Counted from the stretch's first letter, positions 23,651 through 35,960 are shown. The stretch: 64,000 nt of DNA from Synchiropus splendidus (GCF_027744825.2 NC_071335.1:29126001-29190000); one strand, 5' to 3'. Notes: generated from the sequence alone by a model not told the origin. Made by a program: numbers and translations.

Positions 23651-26600
23651 TATAAAGTGTGAGGACAAGACGGTGTTCACTATCCTCGGTGGGGAAGCTG
23701 TTTGTGTGGCAGACTGTGAGAGTTCTACACTCTCTCGAGGGCCTTTCTCACCGCTGAGGATTTGATCTTGGGCTTCGTAGTGGACACACAATGTGCAGTT
23801 TTGCCATTATTCATCTCTGATCAAGGTGCAGGAAGAAGCGATCGGCAGCAAAAATAAATAAAAAAACATAATAAATAATAAAATAAGCAACAGGTTTTCA
23901 GCCACATAACCTCAGGTGACCCCATGACAGGTCACCGGATCCTCCCAGCCGACTTCTGAGACGGCGTCTTCTTTGTGGGAGAATTAGTGGCTGTCAAACA
24001 CCAGTCCTGCTCCCACAGCTCCCAGCTGGCCACAGCGAGTACTGAAAAATGGGACACAGCTGTGAAGGCAGAGGTGTGAAGTGGCGCAGCGGGGAGTGAA
24101 GCGGTCTTGGGCTCTTTTGACTTGGGTCTGAAGTGTGAAAGCCCCCTCAGTCTCACTGCAATCAGCTTTTCTGCTGCGCATTTCTGGAGGCATGGCTTCA
24201 GGGAGAGTCGGAAGAAAGCAAGATGGACATTTTCATTCAGAATGAAACTTGCGCAAGCAATGGCTGGCTTCACCACCCTCAGATACAGTTTTGATTTGAC
24301 TTATTTTGCTGTTTTTCTTTCCAAATTATTTCACAGTTGCGAGTCTCAGATCTCACCCCAAGATAAACTCTAAACTGTGTTCATGGCTGCACTGTGTGTG
24401 CTTGACCTTTCTCTAAAACACACGTACCCTTTGTGCTAATGCCGCTCTGTATTAAGGAGCTTGTATACAAAAGACTGAGGCTCATTGAAAACGAAAGCAA
24501 AACACTGTAGGAAGAAAATCTAATTCAAGGTCACTCTTGCTTCGGAGACCCCAGGAGAGTCTTAAACTTAAAATATTTGCCTCTTTCTTGCGATGCTCCA
24601 TTTCTCTCAGTTGCCAATCCCTGTGTTTATTTGTACTTATCAGTTCAATGTATGAATGATGAAACAAATGTGTCACGGTGCGAAAGCAAAAACATGAATT
24701 GCTTGACACTGTTCTCCCGCAAAAAAAAAATCAGTTCAACGCACGCCATTGTGGGTCAGGATGACAGGAGGATGAGAGAAGGCAGACACAACAGTTGCAT
24801 CATGATTGTAACATCTGTAGCACTAATATTTTATTGATGCATCATATTTGTTACTAGGCGAGTGAGATGCTTTGCCAACCGCGGGGTAAGTATGTCTGGA
24901 GGGCACCGGGGTAGAAGGCTGGTATTTTTCGCTGAAGCTATCACACACAAACATAACACATGCATAGTTTATTGGTCCGAACTGTGGCTTTTTCATGCTT
25001 TGGTTGTAGAAAATATTTTCTTCTAGATAAGGTATATCACCAGTAGAAATAGGGGTGAATTCAAAATGATAAGTTTGTGGCTCAAACCCTCCCTGGCCTC
25101 ACCCCAGAAAGGCGAATGGGCTCAATAGAGGCAGCTTCATATCTTCCAACTCAGATGTTTTATTGACTTCTAAACTGAATTAAACAATGTTCAGTGCCAC
25201 ATTTTACAGCACTTTATTGTCTGTTTTTTTGTCTCATCTTGGCTGGTGATGCTGTAGTTTTGCTCCACCATCCCCCCCACCGTTTAATACAATCATCGTA
25301 CGCTCGACAAATACTTGGTGATCACTGCACAAACAGTATTATCTATCACCCAGTAGCGAAGCATGACTTGTTAATCCATATTTCCTCAGGCAACATTGAA
25401 TAATTCGTTATTTTGGTGAATCCAATTTCTTTGCCAAGATGCTTGGCACAATGCGCTAAAATTCAAAATTGATATTTCATTATTGGTTTTATTTTTCAGG
25501 AGACTCTTGGGTTTGTGTTGCACTAGCTGTCACTTATTAAAAACATAATAATAGAAATTATTGGAAATAACATATTACTGAAAGCGTTCAAGCTTTATTG
25601 GGTTTGGATCGTCTCCCTGACTCGACAGGGTCTCCTCAGGGCATCCTGGTCTCCGAGTTTAATTGGTGACTCCAATTGCCGACAGTCACTGGGACAGAAT
25701 TACAATCAGGGGTTGAAGCAAATAACATTCTGATAAGGCAGGAAGTGAATGGCAAGGGTGAGTTTGTTTCGCACACGTTCTACGATTTTGTATTGATCCT
25801 CCCACCTACCTATTAAGTCAGACACCAGGACTTTCTGTTGGGAGCTAAGAGCTAAAATGACACGTTTCCGTTTAACACGATACGACGAACCTAAAGAGCC
25901 GGAAAGCCGCTACGTTCTTCGCCATGTTTATCTAAGGAATCGGTCATAATCACATAGTAACCTCAGTTAACTTAAGCGACGATAATATGTGCTGGTGGAT
26001 TATATACCCGGCGAACGATACGCTCATCTATCTTCCTGTTGGCGGTGACTCATTCTTTGCAAAAGACTCGAGGCACAAGGATATTTGCATAAGAGGGTTT
26101 TATCCAGTTTATCAGCGCCTTGGCTGGGTGGTTTTCATTTTCGCTCTTCATTTACCTTCAGCTTTATCAGTCGCATCAATTTAAGGACGACTCAATCTGA
26201 CAATTAATAATGGTGAGAGCTGCTTGAAGATCCCATTAAACGTGAAATAAGCGATTCATTAACAGCGATACTTTACTAAGTCCGAGAGCCTGTGGAAGTT
26301 TGAAACGCATTCACTGAAAATACTTAACCCGCACGGCGTGCCGTGACCTGCTGACCCTCCTCGCTCAGGACCTGTGATCTCAGTGTGAGCGTCTTGAATG
26401 GAAACGGACATTATGAGGACATTTACAATGGTGTTGCTTCAGGTTTGTTGATTCATCTTTTCTCTCAGGAGCCTCACACAAGTCCTCCTCGTCTCTTTCT
26501 TTTTCCTATCCATGAACCTCAGTGGTTGCCCTCCTTTACACAACACTTCTATTTTTAATATTCTTCATCCAACATGTTCCCTGTCTTTGATCTCCACGTG

Positions 26601-28410
26601 TCCAAACCACAGTCCGACCTCCCTACCTTCAACCCCCGAACTTTTCCACATGAGCTGCCTCTTAATATGCTATTACCTGACCCATTATCTCACCATCATC
26701 TGCCCTCATTCTCCTCTTGCATTAGTTCCCCGAGGCACTTATTAAAAAGATAGGAAGATTCTTGTTAGCTGCCATGACTCCCCCCACCCCCCAGTTTTTG
26801 GACAGATTAACAACCATCTACCTGAGTTGCAGGCTGAACATCACGGTGGGATTTGAGCTCAGGACATCATGCTTCTTATAGTGTGAACACAAGGGACAGC
26901 ATGGAATTACTGCCCGCAAAGGACTGTTTACAAGAACTGTAGTGTTTCTGAAGCTTCTACTGGCAGTAAATAAAAGCCTCACACATGAGGACAGAATCCG
27001 ATCTTGGCATATACAAGTAATATTTGAATCCATGTTTTCCAATTTTTCAACATCCCTAAGTCCTTCCTCAAACCAGCCACTGTCTAACAGCAACACGAAA
27101 AAACTACTTATTTGCTTACTGCATGAGGTGCAAGACAGTTTTAAGCAACATAATTAGGCCACAATAAAAAAAGAAATAATACATTTAAAAAATGCTTGAG
27201 GTTTTGAGTCAAGTTAAATTTCCATTTTGTTATTGGAGAAAACAACATCCCTGTTGGCTACTGGTAGATAGAGAGAGGGAGGGGGGTTGTCTGAATTATG
27301 AATTAGGTTGGAAGTCTTGTCATGTCTTTTTATACCCGAAAACACTTGAAGCTTTGTGCCTTTAACAGTTTTAAAGGTTTAGTTTTTCACCTGGCGGGTG
27401 GAATAAAATACAGGAAACGTCACATGTATGTCAAAAAACTTGATCAACTTCTTCATCGGCACATGACAAACATGCCTCCGATCTTGCTCTCCCTCTTGTC
27501 CTCCTCCTTGTTTCCCCTGCCACTGTCCTCCTTGACCCTGCCTCCTTCTACAGGCTCCCATTTTCCCTCTCTCGTCTTCCCACAGTGAGGCAAGGGCGAA
27601 CGCTCTCTCAAAGAAGCCCACTCTTGTATGGAAGATATGAGGTCACTCCTCCCATATTCCGACACCCATGATGACATGTGAGCCTGCCGGGTCACGCTGC
27701 GCGACATCACAAGAATACGTCTCCATCTGACTCAGGAAAGGTTCAGCTCCTTGCTGGTCTGCCAGTTAGTACCGTCAGACCTCATCTTGAATGCAGTCTG
27801 GTCTTCAGCCTGCTCAGATTCTCCCACACAACATCACTTGTCTTCTTTTGTTGCATCACACTTACGCTTCTTGTTCTTGGATTCAACCTCGATCACTTGA
27901 GATAAAGACCTGAAATGTGAGCTGCACATGTTCACTCAAACTAGCACATGGTTATTTATATATTTCCCAGGCAAACATATGAATGCTCAGCTCTCTTAAT
28001 ATACATATTTGATGCATGAGGTGTAAGGCTGCATTGTCCTTTATTTAAATGTCATGTTAAGGAAGACAAAGAGCTTCTGGCTACCAAACTTTGCGGATGA
28101 AAATGTGCTACTTTTTTTTTTTTATCCAGATTAAGTCACTTCCTGGAGTGTGATCAACCCCCAAGAATGAAATTTGCATGACACCTTTGCTCTGGCATGT
28201 TTTCCTGTTTGCATATGTCTAACAAAATCAAGCAACTATCTCCGTTTCTGAGGATAAAGCAACAGGAGACGCAGGCAGGACTCTGGTCTCTTTGAAACCC
28301 GGCTGCGTTTTAACTCCCCACCGACTGTCACACACCATCTAGTGAAAAAAGAAGAAGAAGAAGAAAAAAAAAAAGCTTCATCAAAAATTGAATAAACCCA
28401 TTCAGGCACA
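23651..28410. other. Unique non-coding DNA with a polypyrimidine tract
   Basis: No gene is recognised. At about 27478-27590 the plus strand is strongly pyrimidine-rich and contains CTTCTACAG and CTTCCCACAG, which look like splice acceptors, but no exon with a sensible frame follows. An (AGA)n/poly(A) stretch lies at about 28348-28373, and a poly(T) run at about 28111-28122. Confidence 0.5.
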
Positions 28411-28665
28411 GTATTATCCTTCTCATTTTATTAATAGTTCAGAGGCAGAGAAGTGGAAATCTGCTCAGGATATTCTGACTCGGCCGCTTTTGTTTTGAGC
28501 AAAATGTATTCAGAAAATGACAGAACCTGATGTATATTTTATTTGTTTATTTTTACTTACTCTATTCATGTGTCTGTGATTGCTATTCAATACTTCCATA
28601 TGTTGTCAATAGTGCTTATTAAAAATAATCCACAGTGTTGAGAATAAAACTTAAATATACAGTAT

Positions 28666-28668
<3 letters not shown>

Positions 28669-28748
<80 letters not shown>
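28669..28748. repeat. (AT)n microsatellite, first tract of the cluster
   Basis: About 40 uninterrupted AT units, precisely flanked by 29-bp inverted arms. Confidence 0.97.
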
Positions 28749-28753
<5 letters not shown>

Positions 28754-28943
28754 ACTGTACATTTAAGTTTTATTCTCTTTTTTCTTGGATTTTCATGAAG
28801 TTATGGATAAGTTATGGATAAAGGTGATAAAAAATATATAATTTTTTAAAAAAGATAAAAGATTAATGATGTAGAAAAAAAAATCTATATATATATATTT
28901 TTCAACATCTTTAATCTTTTAACGTTAAAAAAAAATCTATATA

Positions 28944-28948
<5 letters not shown>

Positions 28949-29034
<86 letters not shown>
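28949..29034. repeat. (AT)n microsatellite, second tract of the cluster
   Basis: About 43 AT units abutting the inner edge of the right 125-bp outer arm. Confidence 0.97.
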
Positions 29035-29037
<3 letters not shown>

Positions 29038-29177
29038 ACAGGTTCTGTCATTTTCTGAATACATTTTGCTCAAAACAAAAGCGCCCGAGTCAGAATATCC
29101 TGAGCAGATTTCCACTTCTCTGCTTCTGAACTATTAATAAAATGAGAGAGATAATACCAAGTTATGGATAAAGATGA

Positions 29178-29180
<3 letters not shown>

Positions 29181-29265
<85 letters not shown>
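29181..29265. repeat. (AT)n microsatellite, third tract of the cluster
   Basis: About 42 AT units flanked by 21-bp inverted arms containing GGATAAAGATGATGAA and its complement. Confidence 0.97.
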
Positions 29266-29266
<1 letters not shown>

Positions 29267-29303
29267 TTTTTTTTTCATCATCTTTATCCTTAACTTCATG
29301 AGT

Positions 29304-31269
29304 GAGAAGCAGCCTGCCTGTATGAAAGGATCATCTCTAAAATAATTTAGATATAAGGCAAAGTCATGATGAAAAATGAAAATCGATTCAATGGTCACTC
29401 GACAAATCTTGCTGAGTTGTTAAAAAGACAATGCAGTGTGAACTCAATTTCCCTAATCCTTGGCGTGGCTGGATAAGAGTTTTTTTGTTTGTTTTGAGCC
29501 TTTTTTCACCGAGATACTGGGTTCTTATTTCATCCAAGGGTTTAAATAACAATCCCAACTATTGATTTTTGCCAAGTTAATGATGGCGCATGATGTATTG
29601 ATCGAGCATTGAAAGTTTTCTTCTGCTGTGTTCCTCGCTTGAATTTTGCTTGCACTCGCCCAAAACCAATTCAGTGTCAGCTCATTTTATGCTGAGAGCA
29701 GTAGTATTTCTACCGTGCCCTTTTCAGCAGCCTTGAGTTGAAGATAGACTGTCGCCACTGGCGAGTCTTTCCAAGGTACACAAAATCAGACTTGCCCTTT
29801 TCACTTTCTGTTTTGCAGTAATAGCATGATGATTCTGTATGCATTTTTGATGGACTCGAGACTTGGGAGGCTTTGTCTCTTTTTTGCCTCGTGCCGCTTC
29901 TGCAGCAGGTTTGAAAACATCGATTCCTCACAACATGTGTCAGGGTGAATCCTGCTGAATATGGCGATGAACAACAAGACAAGTCATTTACTCGATCAAC
30001 TGACCACGTTTTTCTTTTAGACGGGCTTCGTTTATTGAAGAAAGCTGGACAAAAGAAACAAGGATGAATTAGAGTGCCCATGAAGTGGTGTCACGACGTG
30101 GCGTTAATAGCCTTTCAGAGTTCAACCTTGCAGCCGAGGAAGCGGCAAAACCCTGTTAAAGCATTCCTATAAGTGCCACTTCTTCAGAACGATTCCGCTT
30201 GTGTGTTATGTTGTAGTGTATGAAAAAAAACAGAACACCTAAGAGATGAATACAAGAAGAAAAATATGCATCTCCACATAAATGCATTCCGAATGATGAC
30301 TATTTGGTAATGAATATATGCTGCACTAATATGCGTACGTCTATATTAAAATACCTTATCTATTATTCAAATCCTGCTTCTTCAGAGCGCCTGTTGTTTC
30401 TCCATCTTTTTTCAACCTCATTCCCCTTCCGCTCCCAATTTTCCCTCGCTCTCCATTTGGCTTCCTTCCTGTTCTGTGTTCCTCTAAAAGCAGCAATGAC
30501 AATTCATGTTGCTTTATTAATCCTTTAAGCTTCTGGGAAGAGGCAGATACGCAAGGACTTAAATTCAAATCACTGGCTGCGGTTCCCAGTTGCAAAATCT
30601 GTTGACTGTTTAACCGCCTGCTTCGTTTTTGGTTGAAATAAATGCACAGTTATAATTGGGCTGAATTATTCTGGCTGTTGACATCGCATGTTAATATGTG
30701 TCTATCTAGCTGCATAATATTCACAATAAAGTTTAGAATTTATACTGCCCAAAAATAATAAAGTGATAGTGAAATACATCAGACCGTGAAACGTCTTGTG
30801 TCTCCCTTAAAAACACCGTCACCGGCCGTGCACTCGCTCGGTCTCATGTGAGACCGTAAAATTGTTGTGACACATCAAGACAGGAACCAGTGTTTTTGCG
30901 CAGCCGCGCCTGTCAGAGATTTCCATTACAAAGTCCTGCCATGAGTGTGGGAGAGTTTCGCTCCATTGAAAAGCAGACAAGCTACAAAATGCTAGTCAGA
31001 GCAAATCAATGTAGTGTTTGTCCTGCTAATAAGACTCGCCTTGAACGGTTAGCCTTTTTGTGTGAAAGATAGGACAGAGTTGAGATCAGACAGAATATAT
31101 ATGGGAATATATAATGAATTCAAATTAACCAACCATTTTTTTTTTCCTTTATATTTCTTCTTCTGTAGCCAACTGGCAACTGAAGATAGACTTCGTTGAC
31201 TGAAAACATTTTCAACCTTTTGCTTTTCTGATTATTTGCTAGATTCTATTTCCTCTCTCATTCTAGCTC
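29304..31269. other. Unique non-coding DNA
   Basis: No gene or repeat copy is recognised. A perfect 8-bp-arm hairpin (CGGTCTCA, 2-base loop, TGAGACCG) lies at 30839-30856. It is too isolated to interpret. Frames at 29710-30081 and 30356-30595 on the minus strand show no domain. Confidence 0.55.
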
Positions 31270-31495
31270 AGCAGCTATTGGATATTCTTCGCCTCTTGGT
31301 TGTCTCCGACAGCAATGCCTGCATAAGGGGATTCGAACACTTCAGAGAATGTCGGTTACAGTTCGTAACCATAACGTTTTCCTCCCATGTGGTCAGACCT
31401 CTTTGCTATTGGATACAACTAAGAAGCAAAGCTGAGCAGAGCATGGAGTATCCAATAGCCCACTTCTGAGAATGGGAGTTACAGTTGGTAACCTT
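31270..31495 (+). repeat. Two imperfect tandem copies of a GTTAC..GTAACC-bearing repeat
   Basis: GCTATTGGATA occurs at about 31273 and 31404. The block CACTTCWGAGAATG followed by GTTACAGTTSGTAACC (itself an inverted repeat) occurs at about 31338-31373 and 31459-31493. The spacing of about 120-130 bp shows a direct duplication. GTTAC..GTAACC cores of this kind recur in dispersed fish repeats as I recall them; the exact family is not assigned. Confidence 0.5.
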
Positions 31496-31578
31496 TACAG
31501 TTTGTTTGCTCTCATTTTGTCTTTACTCGCTCTGTGCTACATACGCAAGGAAGAGCACTCACTACTTATATATATATA

Positions 31579-32226
31579 CAGTGGTACCTCGGTTCTCGAC
31601 CACAGTCCGTTCCAGACGGCCGTTCGAGATGCAAATTGTTCGAAATCTGAATCAAATTTTCCCATTACAATGAATGGAAAAAGAACTAATGCGTTCCAAG
31701 CCTTAAAATAGTCTTTTGTAGGAGTGAATGTAGAGTGTCTGCTGCAGGTGCGCTGTTCCTCTATGTGTGTGGCCGCTGCATGTGGGAGGGGTTGCCGAGT
31801 GAGTGACGTCTCTCCAGAAGTGAAGAGGTGCCCGGTGCGTGTCCAGCTCTGAATGTGCGCTTCTGTGCAGTTTGGCTGTGACAAAGTCATAAACCAAGTC
31901 ACGCTCTGTCCCAGACTCGCCCCATCCCTGTCCCAGCTCCAGCCCACAACAGGACATCAAACCCTGGATGTGTGGAGAGCGAGCACCTCCCCTGTGACAC
32001 TCTACCACGGTCCAGTGTGGAGACAGGAAAGGTTTTACACCTCAATATGAAGAAAAAACAGTCAGTAAATGTAGCTAACGGGACACGTCTGCATACAGAG
32101 GCTGCGTTATACACAATAACAAAGCGCGTCGTGGGTCAGCTGATCGCTCCGCGCACGTTATGTTTTTTCCGGCTTATTTCGGGGGAGTTCGTCGAGTTCT
32201 GGATTTTCGTTCGAAATCGAAGCAAA

Positions 32227-32233
<7 letters not shown>
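31579..32233 (-). mobile_element. Pogo/Tigger-like non-autonomous DNA element, copy 2, lacking its far end
   Basis: It begins CAGTGGTACCTCGG right after TA, within a short (TA)n stretch. From 31647 to about 32210 it is the reverse complement of copy 1 (5841-6495). It ends at about 32233, where an (AT)n tract replaces roughly 85 bp of the other terminus that copy 1 retains. The two copies therefore each preserve a different end, and together they define an element of roughly 730 bp with inverted CAGTGGTACCTCGG-type termini. It has no transposase frame, so it would need one supplied in trans. The frame at 31537-31947 (minus) is not a recognisable protein. Confidence 0.72.

Positions 32234-32320
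<87 letters not shown>
32232..32320. repeat. (AT)n-(GT)n compound microsatellite
   Basis: About 28 AT units, then about 13 GT units, then a short TATG tail. It starts exactly where the similarity of the pogo-like element breaks off. Confidence 0.96.
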
Positions 32321-33794
32321 ATGCAACACAGTTCTTACAAATTACCAACAGATGGACCCCATAAACACCGCAGAAATCAATTAACATCCTAAACGTTAAT
32401 ATATATTTGACGGCACACGCGGTCATGAGTGATTACCGCCAGCTTAGACTGACATTTATTGGGCCGTTCACTGCCTTGCGTCGGTGTGTTGCTTTTTCTC
32501 GTCCAAATGAGAAACGAGCGGTGGAAAGCGGATCAATGAGACATTCATAAGACGACGTTGTGTCCCAACACCTCCCTCCCTCCCGATGAAACGATCGGGC
32601 AGCCGGCGCGGCGCCATCATTTCAACTAATTCAAACACTTCAGTCAAACTCTTCAGGGAGCCAGTGTTCTTGTCCTTTCTTTAAGAGCTTGACAGGAGCG
32701 AAAATAAAGATGGAGGGATGTCAAGAGGCAAATGTTTTTTTTTTGCTCCCCCTGCGGACATTCAAGGTTTGCCTTGAATGTGTGCCCTTGTGTGTGTGGC
32801 CGAGACGCATATGGAGACTATTACGGCATCCGGATACCAGTAACTGCCAGTTTGGGTTCAATAAGAACACTGTTCACCGGGTTTGAGTGTGTTGCATGAC
32901 TTGTTAGATTTTATCAACGATACTTTCCCACCGTTTTGCTGGATTTTTTTTTTTTTTTTTTAATGATGGTATGTCGGGGTTCACTGCAGTTGTGGGAATC
33001 TTTAGGGAGGGATATTTAGAAGGAGTAATGAGTGAGCGGAAATTAGTGAAACGGAACCTGTGATAGAGGAGATGGATGAGTGTTCGCTGAAGGTGAAAGC
33101 GGGAACTTTTCCCCCACAGTACTTTCTCGTACGTATTCCTCCTATGTGTAAACTGCTCCTTCATCCATTGTTACCTCTAATAATAAGAAGGGATTCAGAG
33201 AGTGTTGACCTTCATGAAGCTGCTTGACTTGCAACTAGATTTTGACTGTTTTTAATTCTTTTTTTTACCTAATGTTAGCGCTCTACATTCTATTCATCCA
33301 AATACCTCGATCTGTTTTTTTAGCATTTGAAATATCAATGATCGCTATAAGCTGAATGGGACATCTGGTCGCCGTAGAGTTCCGGACATTTTGACACACT
33401 GTTCTTGTCTGAGGTTGAGCTGATTCTATTTTCAATTTTGATGCCTTGTTTTCACCGTATCCTTGTTAGTATGCAACTCTCAAAATTAATATGCTGTACA
33501 TCTTAGATTTCTAAGCATATATCACTCTGCTAGCCAACAGGTGATTGTGATTGTGATCCACCATTTCTTATGATACGCTAAATAAATATACATTTAAAAC
33601 AGGCGAAATTGAATTGACAGTTCAAATGCAAGGAGTTCTAAAGTCATAAAAGGTAAACGTCTAGCGTTCCAAGCGGCTGGAGTGAGAAGCGAGACACGTG
33701 GGACACGTTCGGACGTTCTCTTCAGTGAGTAGCGCAGGATATTAGTTGACATTCATATGTGGCTGGCCTTCTTACTGAGCAACAGAACACGCAT
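32321..33794. other. Unique non-coding DNA
   Basis: The stretch 32460-32640 is locally GC- and CpG-richer, with GCCGGCGCGGCGCC at about 32602-32615, but it is too short for a convincing CpG island. A poly(T) run lies at 32946-32962. No gene is recognised. Confidence 0.5.
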
Positions 33795-33975
33795 GGTGTA
33801 CATGCAAAACGAAAGGTGCGCCACCATCCCATGGCTTACCAACCCCAACCTCTGTCTTTCTTTCACGTGACGCTCTGCCCACAGCGTCAGGAAGTGCTGT
33901 GGATGTCGGAACATTGAAAATCTAGTTCACCTTCCTATGACGTCGGCATAGGACGCAAAAATCCACTTTCATGTC
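33795..33975 (+). repeat. Dispersed repeat, family 3, copy b (partial)
   Basis: CGCCACCATCCCATGGCTTA followed by a CTGTCTTTCTTTCACGT block and CGTCAGGAA parallels 23545-23620. It is a diverged partial copy without coding capacity. Confidence 0.4.
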
Positions 33976-35539
33976 GTCAGTATATTATGCCATGGGAGTG
34001 AGGATGGGTTGCATCTCTCATTTGGCAACTGTCACAATAAAGTATTCATGCAGAGAAAAGAAATGACTCGTATTAATATGTTCTCTGTGCGTAGACCATG
34101 ATACAGTCGGTGTTTTGGCTCGGTCCCATTTGGATATCAAAACAGAGATCTGAAACTGAGATAGAAAACGCATTATTAAAAGAATTAAAAACTTCAGACT
34201 ACAGCGGATTCTGCCAGATTTCACTTTAATGCCTTCTAAAGCAAAATATAAAAAGCTAATGAAATGTCACCGAGTGCTTCTTCGCTGATTAATTCCGACG
34301 ATATATTTCTGTCTGAGATATGGGCACGTTGAAACAGAAGTTGGGGTTTGAAGACAAATAGCCTCAATTTACAGCAGCAAATTAAAAGTCTTATCTTCAA
34401 CAGTCAGAGTGTATTTCCATTTCCTCTTTACATTAAATAATTCCCTGAGAGCTTCTACTGGAAATGGAAGCCAAAACTTTTGCAAGTTAAAATCTAATGG
34501 AGATTTCAACGCTGGGGAACTTTTCCGGCTGCACTGTCACAGCAGTAGGTTAAGGTTGAAGATGGATGCTCAAGTGCACGATAAGAGGAGAGATTAACAT
34601 TTGCGCGTGATGCTGAATCATGTAGCGCACACACATCCCCGCCAGACCTACTGTGACTTACTATTTTCATGTGTGAAAAGTGTACGACGGAAGATTGGTA
34701 TCGAATTCATACTTATATATCACCTCCCAAGCTCTTCGCATCGCCTTTCTTTCCTTTGGATTTGGCTTGATAAAGAACAGTTTGCACTCACTGGCAATGC
34801 TCTGTGAGGAATTCCAGACTGAAACCTCCTTTCAGGTGCCACAAGAAAATTGCTTTAATTTGGAGTCGAGAGATGGCAACACATGAAATTGTACACAGTT
34901 AATTATCATCTTGTCTCTTTGACTTAGTGAATATGTTTTCCATTGAGACGCTCAGGTCTCATTTCTTAAATTCACTCTAAAATAAAGAAATTTATAAACG
35001 CAGTATGTTATGATTCCGGCATGAAGAGGAACTAAAGATAGTGTCTTGTTGACAAGGGATAGTGACGGCGCTTCGTGTGAAGTGGAAAGTTACTGTTTGA
35101 AGCATGTTTAAAACATGAAGGTGATGTATGGATCATTTGCTGGTCAAGACCGAGCTTGAGTTTATGAGCAAGAATGTGTTGTGAAACAGGATGTAGTGAA
35201 TTTGTTTCAGTCTCTTGGTTCTTTTCCAAGACAATCTCCCAGGTATTGTTGTCTGAAGCTGAACTTTGGTCTTCACATACATTCATTAACTAACTCAATT
35301 TGCTTCACTTTTTCCAACTGAGTATTAAGTTGGAGGTGATACTTAAACAATAACCTGTGCGGTGTGTGGTTTCACCGTAATGGGTGTTGAAATCCAAAGA
35401 TTCCAGAGCACCAAATGTCATGTGATGGACTCCCGTGTGACGCCACTCTTTCCATTAAATTCCAAATAATAGATATCACAACTCTAGGGAAATTGCAGAC
35501 ATGAGTGGTTGCACCATGGTATTTCAAAACTCTGAGAGA
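33976..35539. other. Unique non-coding DNA
   Basis: No gene, RNA or repeat copy is recognised. Frames of 60-84 codons carry no known motif. Confidence 0.55.
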
Positions 35540-35960
35540 ACTCAGAGACCAAGACATAATCGAGACTGTAGAGTATCAAGGCATTTGGAGATCAAGGCCA
35601 AGATGAGACCAAGACATTTAGAGGTCCAGACCGAGACAAGACCAAGACAGTGTATACAATGGGTCTCAAACTGATCCTCAAATGAGCCACGGTAGGTGTG
35701 GGTACACGTTGCTTAACCAGTAAGGCGTCAGTTGAAACAAACAGTCTTCAGACACGTTATTGGTGTTTGTGTATCCTCCAGATTAGTTAGGACCAAAAAA
35801 ACACTGTGGCTCTTTTGTGGATCAGTTTGAGACCCCACATAAATCAAAGAAAAAACACAACAAAAGTGAACAAAAAGCAAAAGCACTTCTTTACTATTTA
35901 TACTTACTCGTCTGTCTATAAACGTAGTCTTGAGACCAAGACCAATCTGGAGTACTGCGG
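35540..35960 (+). repeat. GAGACCAAGAC-rich dispersed repeat, interrupted by a MITE
   Basis: The motif GAGACCAAGACA or a close variant recurs at about 35545, 35606, 35634 and again at about 35935. A block of unrelated sequence with inverted termini (35659-35838) lies between them. GAGACCAAGACC-rich repeats are familiar from teleost genomes, from memory; the family was not identified. Confidence 0.5.
35659..35838. mobile_element. hAT-like MITE, about 180 bp
   Basis: The left end reads GGGTCTCAAACTGATCC, then GAGCCAC about 8 bases on. The reverse complement of the right end reads GGGGTCTCAAACTGATCC, then GAGCCAC at the same relative place. This gives terminal inverted repeats of about 32 bp with few mismatches. 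CAG-type termini followed by GGTCTCAAAC are common in hAT-type non-autonomous elements of fish. A clear 8-bp target duplication was not seen. It has no coding capacity and sits inside the GAGACC repeat. Confidence 0.65.

Larger units (their letters stand above)
28411..29303. repeat. Nested palindromic AT-rich repeat cluster
   Basis: Outer inverted arms at 28411-28535 and 29033-29157 are each 125 bp and differ at about five positions. Inside and beside them, each AT tract is the centre of its own palindrome. Arms 28640-28668 and 28749-28777 (26 of 29 matching) flank (AT)n at 28669-28748. Arms 28857-28879 and 28898-28920 (21 of 23) flank a short AT core. Arms 29161-29181 and 29274-29294 (20 of 21) flank (AT)n at 29181-29265. 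A related GAAGTTATGGATAA block at 28797 also pairs with the inverted copy near 29285-29301. A third long (AT)n lies at 28949-29034. Such DNA can extrude cruciforms. Frames made of Tyr-Ile repeats are artefacts of the AT runs. Confidence 0.9.

Noticed and set aside
28411..29157. Classic foldback transposon with 125-bp terminal repeats
   Set aside because: Kept only as an alternative: the sequences just outside the arms show no target-site duplication, and further palindromes extend beyond the right arm.
28885..29398. Frames made of Tyr-Ile repeats on both strands
   Set aside because: Pure artefacts of (AT)n tracts.
31537..32114. Overlapping frames of 71-136 codons, mirrored at 5800-6527, considered as a conserved protein
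   Set aside because: They recur because the DNA element is duplicated. Several frames on both strands are open alike, and none has transposase motifs.
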